Source of the DNA: Pterobdella sp. o SKG-2022
Taxonomy: Eukaryota > Annelida > Clitellata > Hirudinida > Piscicolidae
Direction of reading: 5' to 3'
NCBI GenBank assembly: GCA_964035795.1
Contig: OZ038322.1
Coordinates: 4,764,925 to 4,828,924, forward strand
Length of the DNA: 64,000 bases
The position numbers were made by a program, and so were the translations under genes. The notes under the pieces are model-generated. The model saw nothing but the letters and a program-made list of their open reading frames with translations, did not search any database and had not been told where the DNA came from. Below are positions 55,720 through 64,000 of this stretch, piece after piece. Each line of letters begins with the position of its first letter. The stretch's first letter is position 1.

Positions 55720-56015
55720 GTAGTTATTCATTTGAAGCCACAAAACAGTTGAATAGGTTTATCAAAATTCACTCAACATTCCAAGTATCTTTACTATCAC
55801 TCCACAATTCGTTATGAAATACACGTGTTTTCAAATGATTCTTTTTAAAATCTCATACAAAAAGGTACACTGGTGATCATAAGAGTTTTATATTTAACGT
55901 CACATGAAAATATATTTTTTGGTTTTGAGAAGTAAATAAACAATGATTAATATTGAAACTATTATTTGCATTCACAATCGAACGATAAAAAAGTTCTCCA
56001 CAAGTTCAAGCAATA

Positions 56016-58118
56016 ATGGGTCATGAAGAGGGAAACAAGAATGATACTAACAAACAAAACGACCCCAAATCTACCTCCAAAAAATGGTTCAAAAAAAGTA
56101 AAGACTCATTTTTTGAGTTTAAAAAAAATTGAAAATGTTATAAAATAGAATTTCACAGTTTCGGCAAACTAGGGCTAAAGAAACAAGGGTTTTTCAAAAT
56201 AGCAAAACATTACGATGCTCATATCAAGGTATCAAATTATTTTTTTTTCAACATGAATTTTAAAAAAAATTTCATTTAATGATTTTTCATGTCTTCATAC
56301 AAAATCATTGTGTTGTTTCTATTAAATTTATCAAGCATAACTGGTCTATTGACAAATGACAATGGTAAAGAAAAATCTTTACCATTTCCAGTTCAATTTT
56401 TTTTGGAAATTGTAGTTTCGTTCTTAGATAGGATTAGTTCAAATGATACAATTTTATTGAGGATGTCTTAGATACTTTATGAAATTCATTTTAGATTCAA
56501 AAAAATAATAACCAAAGCATTTTTGAACCAACTACGAGCAAAATGACAAGTCTAATAAAAGACAAACAGAATGATATGGACAAAGAGAATGAAGAAAGCC
56601 GCTATTATTCTCTATACGATTATAAAGAAAATTTGGAATCAAACCAGACATTGGCTCAAAATAAATCTGAAACGAATCAGCTTGAACCTAAAGAAAAACG
56701 TACTTTGAAAAAAATTCTTAAAAAGTAATACTTTTTTTTAAAAATTTCGAAAGTAATGAGTAAGTTTTACCTTTCCACATTTCAGATTTTTTTCTCGAAA
56801 AAAAAAAGATCAAATCAAAGAAGTTTCAAAAGTTCACAGTAATCAGGAGGAGAGTGTTGGACACGACCCAGAAATGACCGAAGTGAAGCTACATTAATAT
56901 TTGACCGTTTATATATTTATAACATAAAGCCATTTTACCATTCGTTAATAATCCAAGCCATTGTGATTGGATATTTTTATTCTTTTTGATCTAGAATGAG
57001 CAGTTATTAGCAATATTGAAACAAACTCTAGAAACCGTAAATATGCGTTCTGAAGCTCTAAACGAACTCCAAGCCGAAGCAGGTGGTAGATTCCATTAAA
57101 ATTTTCCAATTTGTGGCGACTGATGCTTTATTTAAACGCATGCATACAATATAGTTGTATAAAACTTTAAAGTTTTTCATACAAAATTATTCGAATGCTA
57201 CAATTTATGATGAACAAATAATGTTTTATAGTTTCGTATGAGTTTCTAATGTATTTGACATTTTTTCTTTTAAAAAAAGTTTAAGTATCTTTTATTTTTC
57301 AAATTTTTGTTTTTATTCGTCAAAAAAGGAAGATTTCAAAGATACGTTTATTACAGTCATGACTACAGTTTTCGACAAACACAACTTTGACATAATTCAT
57401 TAGTATATGTAATATAATGTAATGCGGTAATTATAAAGCGCTTTTACTCATAGATCAAAACGCTTGCTAAAAATTTAATGTACCGAAAACACACTGTGGA
57501 ACAAGTGCTAATTGTCGGCCCAGGCAGGATCGAACCCGGTAACTTTAGGTAATTAGGCTAATGCTCTACCTTTGAGCTATAGGGGCCGAAATTCCTCAGT
57601 ATATATACTAATTAATTATGACAAAAGTAAGGACAAAAAACACAGTATTTATTAAATGGCACGAAACTTTTTGTTAGGCTAGTTTACATTATCAAGTGAT
57701 GATCACTTAAATACTTTGTGTTTGTTGTCCTTTCTTTCGGCTTCATGCTATTGTACTTCATCAATTATGACAAAGTTGTTATACAACGTATCTTTGAAAT
57801 CGTCATTTTTTGACGAATAAAAACAAATATGTGATCTTTTATTTATAATCAATTTTTCGATATCTACCAGGAGAGTTGAACGATACAACCAAAACATACC
57901 AAACTACATGGGTGAAACTAAAAGATGCCTTAGAAAAAGAACTAGAGCGGGTATTAGTATGCAAAACATTGAGATTAAAAACGGAAATTAAATTTGATGA
58001 ATTTATTTGAAGTTCTTATTAATTAAAGGAAAGAAGGAAAAAAATGTGTTTCAAGTTTGTAGTAATTATCGTTCTAACAATTATTCTCACTATCTTTCTT
58101 AAGTCACTTTTCAAGTAA
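56016..58118 (+). CDS. Tail-anchored R-SNARE-like (VAMP-like) protein, 7 exons
   Basis: Vesicle SNARE-like protein, expected in membrane fusion. Exons: 56016-56097, 56149-56228, 56495-56724, 56786-56882, 56995-57082, 57871-57950, 58029-58118. All are GT-AG and in phase, giving 248 aa. The N-terminal two-thirds is Lys/Glu/Asn-rich with no longin domain. The region from residue 164 reads LLAILKQTLETVNMRSEALN then ELQAEAGELNDTTKTYQTTW. The heptads and the central Arg (about 181) align with the VAMP zero layer and its ERDQKLSEL/RGERLELL neighbours. A basic ERERRKK patch precedes a C-terminal hydrophobic anchor (about 229-243, FVVIIVLTIILTIF) and a short KSLFK tail. Sequence similarity is low, so another tail-anchored coiled coil is possible. 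The start is the only ATG after an in-frame stop. Confidence 0.65.
57309..57830. repeat. Foldback element with nested insertions in the SNARE-like gene
   Basis: The left arm (about 57309-57395, TTTTTATTCGTCAAAAAAGG..) and right arm (about 57765-57830, ..TTTTTTGACGAATAAAAACA) are reverse complements sharing GATTTCAAAGATACGTT and AACTTTGACATAATT-type blocks. An inner pair, GGACAAAAAACACAGTATTT at 57631 and its complement near 57705-57730, is also inverted. A SINE (57406-57590) lies between the arms. All of this sits in the 788-bp sixth intron of the SNARE-like gene. Confidence 0.75.
57406..57590 (-). mobile_element. tRNA-derived SINE, copy 4
   Basis: Minus strand, same family as the other three, with GGCCCCTATAGCTCAAAGGT as head and the B box GGTTCGATCCTG. 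It is flanked by AATTCATTAGTATAT on the left and AATTCCTCAGTATAT on the right, a 15-nt target-site duplication with two mismatches. Confidence 0.9.
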
Positions 58119-58133
58119 ACGCCACTTTATTTC

Positions 58134-58139
58134 AATAAA
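58134..58139 (+). terminator. Polyadenylation signal of the SNARE-like gene
   Basis: AATAAA 16 nt after the stop codon of the SNARE-like gene and 110 nt before the next gene start. The spacing fits a very short 3' UTR. Confidence 0.45.
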
Positions 58140-58249
58140 AAATCAAAATTATTGCAATTTTCATAATAAAACTTAAAAACTAAGAATATCGAGCCCTAAA
58201 TGCTGTCACATTAACAAAGTTTACTTTTGGATAAATAATTGAGGTTAAA

Positions 58250-59950
58250 GTGATGAATTTCTTTTACAAACTTGGATTTGAATTAATAAAAAAAACTGAA
58301 AAATTTTTCGTTTTTGTTAAAAAAAAGTTTCTGGAAAACTCTGATATTTCTTTTTTCAAAAGATTCTTGTTTTTCATCTTATATAAAACTACACTTGACA
58401 AAGCTAAAGCGGATCTTTTAGGCTATTTGGGCAACAATGAGTTAAAAAAAGCTCACGACACTTTAGATAAAATTGTTCTTTATTCAACTGGATTATCATT
58501 CCGGGAAAAACAAGTCGCCTTAGATGTGGCTATTTTCAAAAATAATGAAAATGTAGTAAAATTCCTTATAGAACAAAATGTTGATGTTAATTATCCAGCC
58601 ATGCGAAATAGAATGCATGAGCTTCCTTTATCTTTGGCTATGCGTTTGCAACATTACAACATCGTTGACATCCTTCTTGATGCAGGCAGTGTCCCAGAGT
58701 TGTTTCATTGTCAAAAAGAAAAGTTCACTGCACTCCATTATGCCTGCATGGATGGCAATGTGGAATATATGGACAAGCTTTTGAGAAAGAAGGCAGACCT
58801 CAACAGGCAAACCGATATGGGACACACCGCTCTGTTTTATGCTGTCACAAACTCCCACAGGAAATTAGTATACAGACTAATTGAAGAAGGTGCTCAACTT
58901 TTTCCATTGAGAATCAAAAGAAAGCTTGTTAAAGATAAAAATTCAAATTTTTTCAAATATGTTGCCCAATGTTTTAGTTTTTATTATTCAATTTTGAAAA
59001 AAAAAGATCTATGTTATACATGCACCAAAGAGTTTTGTAATACATCTAAGGCATCTGTTTTAAAGTTTGCTACCAATAGAAGTGTAAATCCACTGAATAT
59101 GCCTAAAGACACCATCTCTTGTTGTTCTTGCAAGTCACAATTGAAGAAATTCTCTTCACATTTCTCTGATGCCATCAAAGCTGAATTGATGGTGGAATTA
59201 GCCATGATGGACTATGAAATGTCTTGTTTATTTCAAAAAGCTTTTAATGTGGACATCAATGCAAATGACGAGGATGGGGCATCAGTGGTTGTCAAGTTCA
59301 TCAAAATCAACAACATTCCAAAACTTAAAATGGCTCTAACATTCTCTCCAAGTCTTAATAACTTCACCAACATTGCCAATTCTCCTCTACTATGTGCCCT
59401 CAACAAAAATGATAGACAGTCTGCTTTTATTATTGCCTCAGCATCAGGCAACCACTTCCCAAAAATATTACATTCTTATTACACTTCAAATATCAAAAAT
59501 AGAAATCCACTAGAATATAGTCCAACAAAATATAAAAAAGAAAAAATCATAAATGAAGCATTTCAATCAGTTATACACAAAAAATTGAAGGCAAATATTC
59601 TAAGTCACTTGACGAAAATGCGTGATGGATTCCTCTCTTTGCTGCTCTACCATGCAGGCTTCCCTGGCATCCAACTACCCATCCCTATATCTCCCCACAA
59701 CCCCAAACTCCACTTTTACAATGACGACATAGCTTCTGAATGGTTGCGTTCTGATGGTAGAAAAGTAACATCAAAAAAAGATGTTGACAGGGTAATGAGT
59801 TTGCAAGGAAAATGTAGAATTGTCATAAGGAAAACTATTTCTGACTCTGTTGGAGGTGCTGTGGTGTCGACCTCTCTGGTACAAAGATTGCCCATACCTC
59901 CACTTCTACAACGATATATTCTTTTACATGATTTGATACAATTTGCTTGA
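58250..59950 (+). CDS. Ankyrin repeat and SOCS-box (ASB-like) protein, single exon
   Basis: Likely substrate receptor of a Cullin5/Elongin B-C ubiquitin ligase. The uninterrupted 566-aa frame has ankyrin repeats at about residues 85-240, for example KQVALDVAIFKNNENVVKFL, LPLSLAMRLQHYNIVDILLD, FTALHYACMDGNVEYMDKLL and HTALFYAVTNSHRKLVYRLI. A second repeat-like set is at about 330-400. Between them is a cysteine cluster (CYTCTKEFC..CCSCKSQ). The last 60 residues contain MSLQGKCRIVIRKTI, fitting the BC box, and LPIPPLLQRYILL, fitting the Cul5 box. A 15-residue linker (SDSVGGAVVSTS) lies between them. The start is the first of two adjacent ATGs. The lack of introns, unlike its neighbours, may indicate a retrocopy origin. 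Confidence 0.8.
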   Translation: MMNFFYKLGFELIKKTEKFFVFVKKKFLENSDISFFKRFLFFILYKTTLDKAKADLLGYLGNNELKKAHDTLDKIVLYSTGLSFREKQVALDVAIFKNNENVVKFLIEQNVDVNYPAMRNRMHELPLSLAMRLQHYNIVDILLDAGSVPELFHCQKEKFTALHYACMDGNVEYMDKLLRKKADLNRQTDMGHTALFYAVTNSHRKLVYRLIEEGAQLFPLRIKRKLVKDKNSNFFKYVAQCFSFYYSILKKKDLCYTCTKEFCNTSKASVLKFATNRSVNPLNMPKDTISCCSCKSQLKKFSSHFSDAIKAELMVELAMMDYEMSCLFQKAFNVDINANDEDGASVVVKFIKINNIPKLKMALTFSPSLNNFTNIANSPLLCALNKNDRQSAFIIASASGNHFPKILHSYYTSNIKNRNPLEYSPTKYKKEKIINEAFQSVIHKKLKANILSHLTKMRDGFLSLLLYHAGFPGIQLPIPISPHNPKLHFYNDDIASEWLRSDGRKVTSKKDVDRVMSLQGKCRIVIRKTISDSVGGAVVSTSLVQRLPIPPLLQRYILLHDLIQFA

Positions 59951-60347
59951 CGATTTTGTATTAGTTTATAACTATTGATTTTTACTGTCTGTTTTGTAAG
60001 TGTTATTAGTTTTTATTGATGATATTAAAGTATTTGGCACTTCATTCTTCATGCTTTGAGTCTTTGCATATTTTTGCAAAGGTTTGAAGATTGAAAAAGC
60101 AATTATATCAAAATTTATTTGTAAGAAAATATATTTCGAAATTCTGCAAAATTTCATCAAAAATTGAAATTTTTTGAAAGCAACAAAGAAGTAAGAAATG
60201 CAAAGTTCTTATTTACAATTTGAACGCCTTATGTACTTGAAATTACAAATTTCCAAAATTATAGCATGAACAATTGCAATAAAAAGTTGATCCGTAAAAG
60301 CACTTAGAAATTGTCTGTTTAGAGTAAATTGTCTCACGATAATGTAT

Positions 60348-62047
60348 TCAGTATTTGGAGATAGTAAGATCTAGAGGCGAAAATAAATTCTGATGGCTTT
60401 CAGTATTTTGGCTGTTTATAGTGTTTTGGTTGATTCCGTAGTTTCCATGCAATGATTTTTCCCGATAGGTTTTAGGCATTGCAGTATTAAATGCTATGTT
60501 TAAACTGTTTCTTGTGTATTTCACGTCTTTATTTTCTATTTGCGTATGGGATGTTTTTAAATTTACAACTTCATTTTCATGTTTAAGATCATTTTTATCA
60601 ATAAAGTCATCTTGGAAAGTGCTCCATGGTCTGTATATTTTGTGATAAGGGTGTTTTGATTCATCAATGTTTTTGATTTCACCATCGTATTCCCATCGGC
60701 CTCTATGCAGCTCTGAAACTAAAGAGCCTTTGGAAACCTGGCGAAATGAATCAAAATGTTCAAAATAATAATTAAAATTTATAATACACCCATTAACTGT
60801 ATATATGAATATAATTCACACAAGCATAATTTAAAGGATAAGTTTTTTAACTCTTGATCTCACTTTTTTGTTTTGACTCCTTATAACTCTGTTAATGGAA
60901 CTGACACTAGGAACATTCATCTCCTCACAAACACCCTTCTCTAATAAGCTGTGAATATATACTTAATAAAGATTAAATAAATTTAATTTTAAATATCTTT
61001 GAAAAATTAATAGTATACGAATAATAATAGAATATGATTTTTCAAAATATAAATAGTAAATAACCTAAAAAGTTTTATTAAAATTCAATAAAGCTCTGCT
61101 TAATTAGTTAAAAGCATTTGATTTGAGGTGCAGAACATGCTACGTCAATGTGACGAGTTTTAAAAACATACATTTTTCGGATCTCCCAGGCAAACAGGTT
61201 TGGATTTCTGTGTTTGATTGTTTCCACCTACAAGCAAAAGCGTAGGAGAAATTAATCTATGCTACAAAACTCGATAAACTGTTTATTTCATTGAATTAAT
61301 AAAGTTTGATTGTATTCAACTTTCAAAGTTATTTAAAACTAATGAAATCCACAGACCTATATTAAATTTAATACAATTTGCTTATAAAACTTAGCTAACT
61401 TTCAAAACCTAAAATTTTTTATTCTGAAATTTAATTAAGACCCATTATGAAATTCATTCAGAATCAATGCATGGAAGTACCATCCGGATGACATTGGGGG
61501 TGGTCACCTTTGGCTTGCTGCCTCCTATGCGACCTGGGTCGATGCTGCCAGTGCTCTTGAACCTGTTATAATAGAGACGTCAACAAAAGTTTAAATGTTT
61601 TGACCCTCGATACAATGAAAATGTATGGTGGGTAACATCTTGCAAAAATATCGCGTGAGTTTTGAAAAGTGAAAGATTTTAAAATATATTGTATATTATT
61701 TTTAAAATATTCCTTGTAGTATTAATAATTTCCAAGCCCTTACATTTTTGTTTAAAAGCTTATTTTAAAGCAAAAAATTTACTTTTGATTCATTTTCACT
61801 TCAAAAACTTTATTTCCCAACGCATCTCTACTCAGCACCTTCCTTATACTGCCTCACTCCACCAAGCCACCAACCAACCTGTTGAGGATCTTCGAGACAC
61901 ACCCATGGGAGATCTGCAGCTTTCTGCTGATGTCACAGGGTCTTACACCACTTAATGCCAGTCTCAAGATCGACAAGCGCATGTCTTCAGGCAGGGGTCG
62001 GCCATTAAAAAACTGTCGACCATATTGATTGAGGACTTTAGTTCGAA
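60348..62047 (-). CDS. Pax family transcription factor, paired-domain gene (5' end missing)
   Basis: Nuclear DNA-binding regulator. Exons in coding order: 62047-61879, 61562-61481, 61227-61172, 60948-60864, 60737-60348; phases agree. The paired domain reads [85 protein letters not shown] and [15 protein letters not shown]. The NQYGRQF start replaces the usual NQLGGVF. The last 130 codons have no homeodomain and no octapeptide I can recognise, and end in [10 protein letters not shown]. The first visible exon starts in mid-codon after CTTTCACAG, so an upstream exon with the start codon is unidentified (62.1-63.6 kb or beyond). The Pax subfamily is not resolved; SHGCVSKIL and GVRPCDISR fit the Pax2/5/8 or Pax1/9 side. 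Confidence 0.9.
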
Positions 62048-63540
62048 CTGTGAAAGAGGGGGTATGATTGGTAATGATGTACTTGTGTTTGAGTTGAGAT
62101 TTATGTCACTCGGTATTCAGGATTTTGGTTTTTATGGTTTTGATGATTATTAAACGGATTTTAAAAACGTCATTAAAATAAATTTTGAAAATATTTCTTG
62201 CCAGCAACCTTTAATTTTCTTTCTTTTCAATGCTTTTTCAATCATTTTTTATCATTAAATGAAGCAAAATTCGTATCAAAATTATAACGTTCCGCTACTT
62301 TCATTCAAAACTAAAACAAAATAAATAAAAAACAACCATGAAATCGACTTTGAAACACATCGGGATTCTAAAGCACCTTCAACTCCACTTATATATCCCG
62401 TCACAAATGTATGTGCGCAAAATTCCATCCATCCAAATGTATCTTCATCACAAAATAAAATTTAAATAAAAATTATTCAAAATATTGAAAAATAACTAAA
62501 ATTGATTTTTTTAAAAAATGAACTAATCTTCTTACATGGACCGCATAAGATTGCTCATCAATTGAACTGCATTATCTTAATTTCCTTGCTCCAACGGTCT
62601 TTCATCTTTCATAATTATCTATGAATGAGCTTAATTAATTTTCTGCTTTTAAAGCTTTGATGCCAAGTTTATTTCAATTCGATCGTGAATTAATTTACTC
62701 AAAAAATTAAAATTTGAAGATAATTTGGAAAATATTTAAATTTTGGTTTTTATGAAAAATAGTTTTAAAATAATAACTTGAGAAATTCATTGAATTTATT
62801 CTAAACTTCGGTAAAAAAGTAATGACTTTTTATTAAGTGACAATTTTTCATTTTTTTTATTTAAAAAAAAATTTTCTTTGTTTTTTTACCAGGAAATAGC
62901 ATAAAATAATCAATAAAATTCCAAGTCTTTCATCTGCCCCTCTCCCCATCATCATCATGACCTCACACGTGCAGGAAATTTAATATGGCCACATCGTTAG
63001 CCACCTGAGGATTTTTTAATTATGAAAAAGAAGTTTTTTGAATACCAAACAGCGTCGGAGTGTATATATGTATATACATATAAATATATAAACGAACATT
63101 TTTTACACTAGCTTCCTGTACAAATGGTTATATTAAGTAAAAACTAAGTGTGAATTTTTCAAATTCTACATTTTTCACAATTTAAAAGCTTTTCTTAATT
63201 CTCAATGGTCAAACGCTTGTGACTACCTGAAGCACAGATCTACATCACGCATCTAAAAAACATTTGATGCTCCAAGCTGTTATGGGGGAGCAGAAAGGAC
63301 TTCTGCCTCTGTAGCATGAAAGATCATTTGAACATTTTTTAATATTCTATGTTCATAATATACTAATATATTTCGTCACTTTGAATTGAAACGAGTAGTT
63401 TGAGAAATATGACGTTAAGTAATGATGAAATCATGCTTTGATATTTCGGCTGAATCATTCAAAATTTCTCAAAACAAAAACATTTAAAAGTATTCAAAAC
63501 TCAAAATAATGCTATGATTTTCTGCTTTATTTCTGCTTTT
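62048..63540. other. Pax upstream region, no exon recognised
   Basis: AT-rich stretch that should hold the first Pax intron, first exon or promoter. CACACGTGCAGG (E-box) lies near 62964 and (TATA)-type repeats near 63060-63095. I could not identify an in-phase first exon. Confidence 0.4.
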
Positions 63541-63576
63541 CCTTCTTTCATTACTATATTAACGTCATTCACGCGA

Positions 63577-63627
63577 TGACGTCATTGAGGAAATAATTAG
63601 TCACGTGAAAATTAGCGTTCTAATTGG
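63577..63627. promoter_or_regulatory. CRE, palindromic E-box and CCAAT cluster
   Basis: TGACGTCA (63577-63584), TCACGTGA (63601-63608) and a reversed CCAAT (ATTGG, 63623-63627) occur within 51 bp. These are classical proximal promoter sites. They lie 265 bp before the first visible exon of the plus-strand gene at the right edge and 1.5 kb beyond the Pax exons on the other strand, so the region could serve one gene or both. Confidence 0.5.
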
Positions 63628-63891
63628 CTGTGGCTGAAGTGACAAGAGCCCATCGTTAGTGGTGATGTGGAAGTTATGCGAAATTTTTTCAAACAAAATT
63701 TTGTTTTGACAAGGTCGTTTATATGATTTATTAAAAACGCCTGCTTTAATGTGTTGATTATAATTTAAACAAAATAATCTGAGTTGAAAGCATAGGAACG
63801 CATACAAAAGGTTGAAAGAGCTAATATGAATGAATATTGAGAATTGAAAATTGACATTTATGATACCTATTTGCTACGATAACTATTACAG

Positions 63892-64000
63892 ACATACCTG
63901 CTGGAGGACCAATCAATAATTTTCAGTGATGGATGCTATGAACAAGTGTGTCGTGAGGATTTGGTATGCTTTGTGGAAAAGTCTAATGGAGGTTTTAAAA
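63892..64000 (+). CDS. Partial exon at right edge, unrecognised gene
   Basis: After a CTATTACAG acceptor the frame is open to the window end: TYLLEDQSIIFSDGCYEQVC then REDLVCFVEKSNGGFK. Composition and lack of stops suggest coding sequence, but I do not recognise the family. An alternative minus-strand reading (a 38-nt exon ending at AGCAG/GTATGT near 63899) is less likely. Confidence 0.4.

Noticed and set aside
55585..56097. Joining the orphan exon at 55585-55719 to the SNARE-like gene
   Set aside because: No AG acceptor before 56016 gives the needed phase 0 in frame with the start region, so the two are kept apart.

Overview
The window is AT-rich, intron-rich DNA from an animal nuclear genome. 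The evidence is spliceosomal genes with short GT-AG introns, several of about 45-150 nt. It carries Metazoa-typical families (EGR zinc finger, Pax paired domain, ankyrin/SOCS-box protein) and many non-LTR retrotransposon and tRNA-derived SINE copies. It looks like an invertebrate; the sequence alone does not fix the phylum. A 200-N scaffold gap lies at 18086-18285. Gene models were built by hand from splice sites, reading-frame continuity and family similarity, with no database search.

Layout, left to right. (1) The first 0.6 kb holds N-terminal exons of a glycogen phosphorylase (minus), running off the left edge. (2) 2.76-8.18 kb: a complete 8-exon type II membrane alpha-1,3-fucosyltransferase (minus). 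(3) 11.0-16.3 kb: a nest of dead LINE fragments, one split by a ~750 bp (TTAC)n array. (4) 17.8 kb: the C-terminal exon of a second glycogen phosphorylase locus (minus), with an inverted copy of its 3' end at 50.0 kb. (5) 21.56-33.90 kb: a complete 20-exon beta-mannosidase (plus). Its 15th intron (4.9 kb) holds a huge GAT/GGT/TGT minisatellite with a 1357-bp tandem duplication. (6) 34.57-36.55 kb: a compact EGR-type three-finger gene with a recognisable promoter (CRE, CArG-like box, TATA). (7) 38.98-40.58 kb: LINE remnants with a nested SINE. (8) 41.24-45.51 kb: the TFIIH helicase XPB/ERCC3 (plus, about 12 exons). (9) 45.8-54.9 kb: SINEs, foldback elements, Penelope-like and LINE fragments, a kinase-like exon and a degenerate long RTE-like LINE. 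(10) 55.1-60.0 kb: two exons of an unknown gene, a 7-exon tail-anchored R-SNARE-like gene, and a single-exon ankyrin/SOCS-box gene. (11) 60.35-62.05 kb: paired-domain exons of a Pax gene (minus). (12) At the right edge, a CRE/E-box/CCAAT cluster precedes the first visible exon of an unrecognised plus-strand gene.

The genes form no operon. They are ordinary neighbours: two glycan enzymes (fucosyltransferase and the lysosomal beta-mannosidase), two glycogen phosphorylase remnants, a basal transcription/repair helicase, two developmental transcription factors, a ubiquitin-ligase adaptor and a vesicle-fusion protein. The most unusual content is repeat architecture (minisatellite, segmental duplication, foldback family, nested SINEs) and a few lineage-specific residues or domains.
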